Shown piece after piece: positions 63,432 to 64,000 of a stretch of DNA of 64,000 nucleotides (the stretch's first letter is position 1; each line of letters opens with the position of its first letter). The stretch covers positions 124,001 to 188,000 of the forward strand of contig JACPDN010000002.1 in assembly GCA_016183985.1 (NCBI GenBank), read 5' to 3'. The DNA is from Pseudomonadota bacterium (lineage in GTDB: Bacteria; Pseudomonadota; Alphaproteobacteria; Dongiales; Dongiaceae). Under the pieces are notes generated by a model, which made no database searches, was not told where the DNA came from, and was given only the letters and a program-made list of their open reading frames with translations. The position numbers and the translations under genes were made by a program.

Positions 63432-63777
63432 CCAATGTCGTGGCAAGGCCGCGCCCCTTAGCAGAACTTCGTCATCGATCCGTTTGAGTGAGGGGCGTGG
63501 TCCGGCAGCCCCCGGTCCACACCCCCCTTAAAGCCCGTGACTCATCCACGGGCTGTAACACCCGTTACGACTCATTACCTAATCCCTAACACGAAAAGTA
63601 TCATCTTAACTTTCTGTTAACCAACACAAACATTCAGCAAGCGCACACTATTTATAAAGAATTCGTGGATTCTATGGATTTGCTGGCGCTGTCATTGGCC
63701 GGAAATAGCCATAAACGGGCAGAAAGCGATCACGCCCTGCATTATGCGATATAATTTATATCAATAGGTTAAGCGCG
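63395..63777. other. AT-rich intergenic region with candidate regulatory elements
   Basis: This 380-bp region lies upstream of the multi-PAS kinase gene and downstream of the gene at the right edge. Apart from the tandem repeat at 63383-63431, it holds a hairpin at 63532-63554 (AGCCCGTG / CACGGGCT, 7-nt loop) and a CtrA-like site at 63606-63620. The part from 63570 to 63770 is distinctly AT-rich for this window, as expected of a promoter. No gene is supported. Confidence 0.6.
63606..63620. promoter_or_regulatory. candidate CtrA site upstream of the PAS kinase
   Basis: TTAA-CTTTCTG-TTAA, followed by CC, matches the CtrA consensus TTAA-N7-TTAA exactly. It lies 212-226 bp before the kinase ATG in an AT-rich stretch. 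Confidence 0.45.
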
Positions 63778-64000
63778 TCAGACGCTGAGGCAGGGGCTGA
63801 CGCCGTTGAGCGGCAGATGGGCGTCATTGCCCGGGGCAGTCCGGGTCGAGGAGGAGGCGAGATAGGGGGCTTTGTCGGCGCCGAAGGCGACAAACTGGAT
63901 GCCGCCATTGGGCCGCACAAACATGACGAAACAGTTCGCCGCCCCATCCCGGTAATTGGGATAGGCGTAGCAGACCTCGCCCTGATCCACCCACCATTTG
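63778..64000 (-). CDS. C-terminal part of an unrecognised protein, cut by right edge
   Basis: An open frame enters from the right edge and stops at 63778. The visible 74 residues start Lys-Trp-Trp-Val-Asp-Gln-Gly-Glu-Val-Cys-Tyr-Ala-Tyr-Pro-Asn-Tyr and continue Ala-Ala-Asn-Cys-Phe-Val-Met-Phe. Paired cysteines after Trp-Trp resemble small periplasmic beta-barrel proteins (DUF995-like), but this is not secure. A GTG at 63990 lies inside the frame; the true start is outside the window. Confidence 0.65.
   Translation of the reverse strand, partial: KWWVDQGEVCYAYPNYRDGAANCFVMFVRPNGGIQFVAFGADKAPYLASSSTRTAPGNDAHLPLNGVSPCLSV

Overview
The window is a stretch of ordinary chromosome from a GC-rich alphaproteobacterium, most likely Rhodospirillales-like (placement is inference). 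The evidence is the alphaproteobacterial TIGR02302 low-complexity protein beside lysA, a CpdR-like receiver, the zinc-ribbon/ftsE/ftsX block, CtrA-type TTAA-N7-TTAA sites, an EcfG-type promoter, a complete Entner-Doudoroff operon and an alphaproteobacterial-type intergenic palindrome. I see no transposase, integrase, phage gene, CRISPR array or rRNA.

Layout. 1-7.4 kb: a gene end at the left edge, a small secreted protein, a TlpA thioredoxin divergent from argH, then lptM-lysA-TIGR02302 and a CpdR-like regulator. 7.8-12 kb: a zinc-ribbon membrane protein divergent from ftsE-ftsX-ydcF-plsC. 12.1-18.1 kb, minus strand: efp, an inositol monophosphatase, an OmpA-like protein, a MotA/TolQ-like and a MotB-like protein (an apparent non-flagellar proton-driven motor) and a solute-binding lipoprotein. 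18.2-23.3 kb: a remnant of an HtpX-type protease, recA with its terminator, an unrecognised 315-residue protein, mobA and an unrecognised secreted protein preceded by a 14-nt tandem repeat. 23.4-29.8 kb: a chemoreceptor, a lipoprotein resembling its sensor domain, a hydroxyacyl-CoA dehydrogenase-like protein with an FAD amine/amino-acid oxidase, and an acyltransferase.

30-36.2 kb holds an NtrC-family regulator and its histidine kinase, followed by an OFA-family transporter with a textbook sigma-54 promoter and a paired upstream dyad. This is a complete predicted signalling circuit. kdgK lies convergent to it and has a palindromic operator. 36.5-41.4 kb: a DapC-like aminotransferase, ftsK, lolA and a PAS protein. 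41.4-48.3 kb, minus strand: a sugar ABC ATPase, then zwf-pgl-edd-glk-eda, each start overlapping or nearly overlapping the previous stop. Together these convert imported glucose to pyruvate and glyceraldehyde-3-phosphate, and kdgK would feed the same aldolase. 48.4-53.4 kb: small stress proteins (DUF883, CsbD), DUF1488, a phosphodiesterase with a PLD-VTT fusion protein, a GFA-family protein and tRNA-Val. 53.5-64 kb: a DUF3108 protein, gph, glmU-glmS, a second-type FtsH, a five-PAS histidine kinase and a gene cut by the right edge.

Most regions are housekeeping. The most interesting signals are the sigma-54 circuit, the stand-alone Cache lipoprotein, the Trp/Asp repeat tail on the YdcF-like protein, the uncharacterised motor operon, and several short tandem repeats lying at or just before gene starts.
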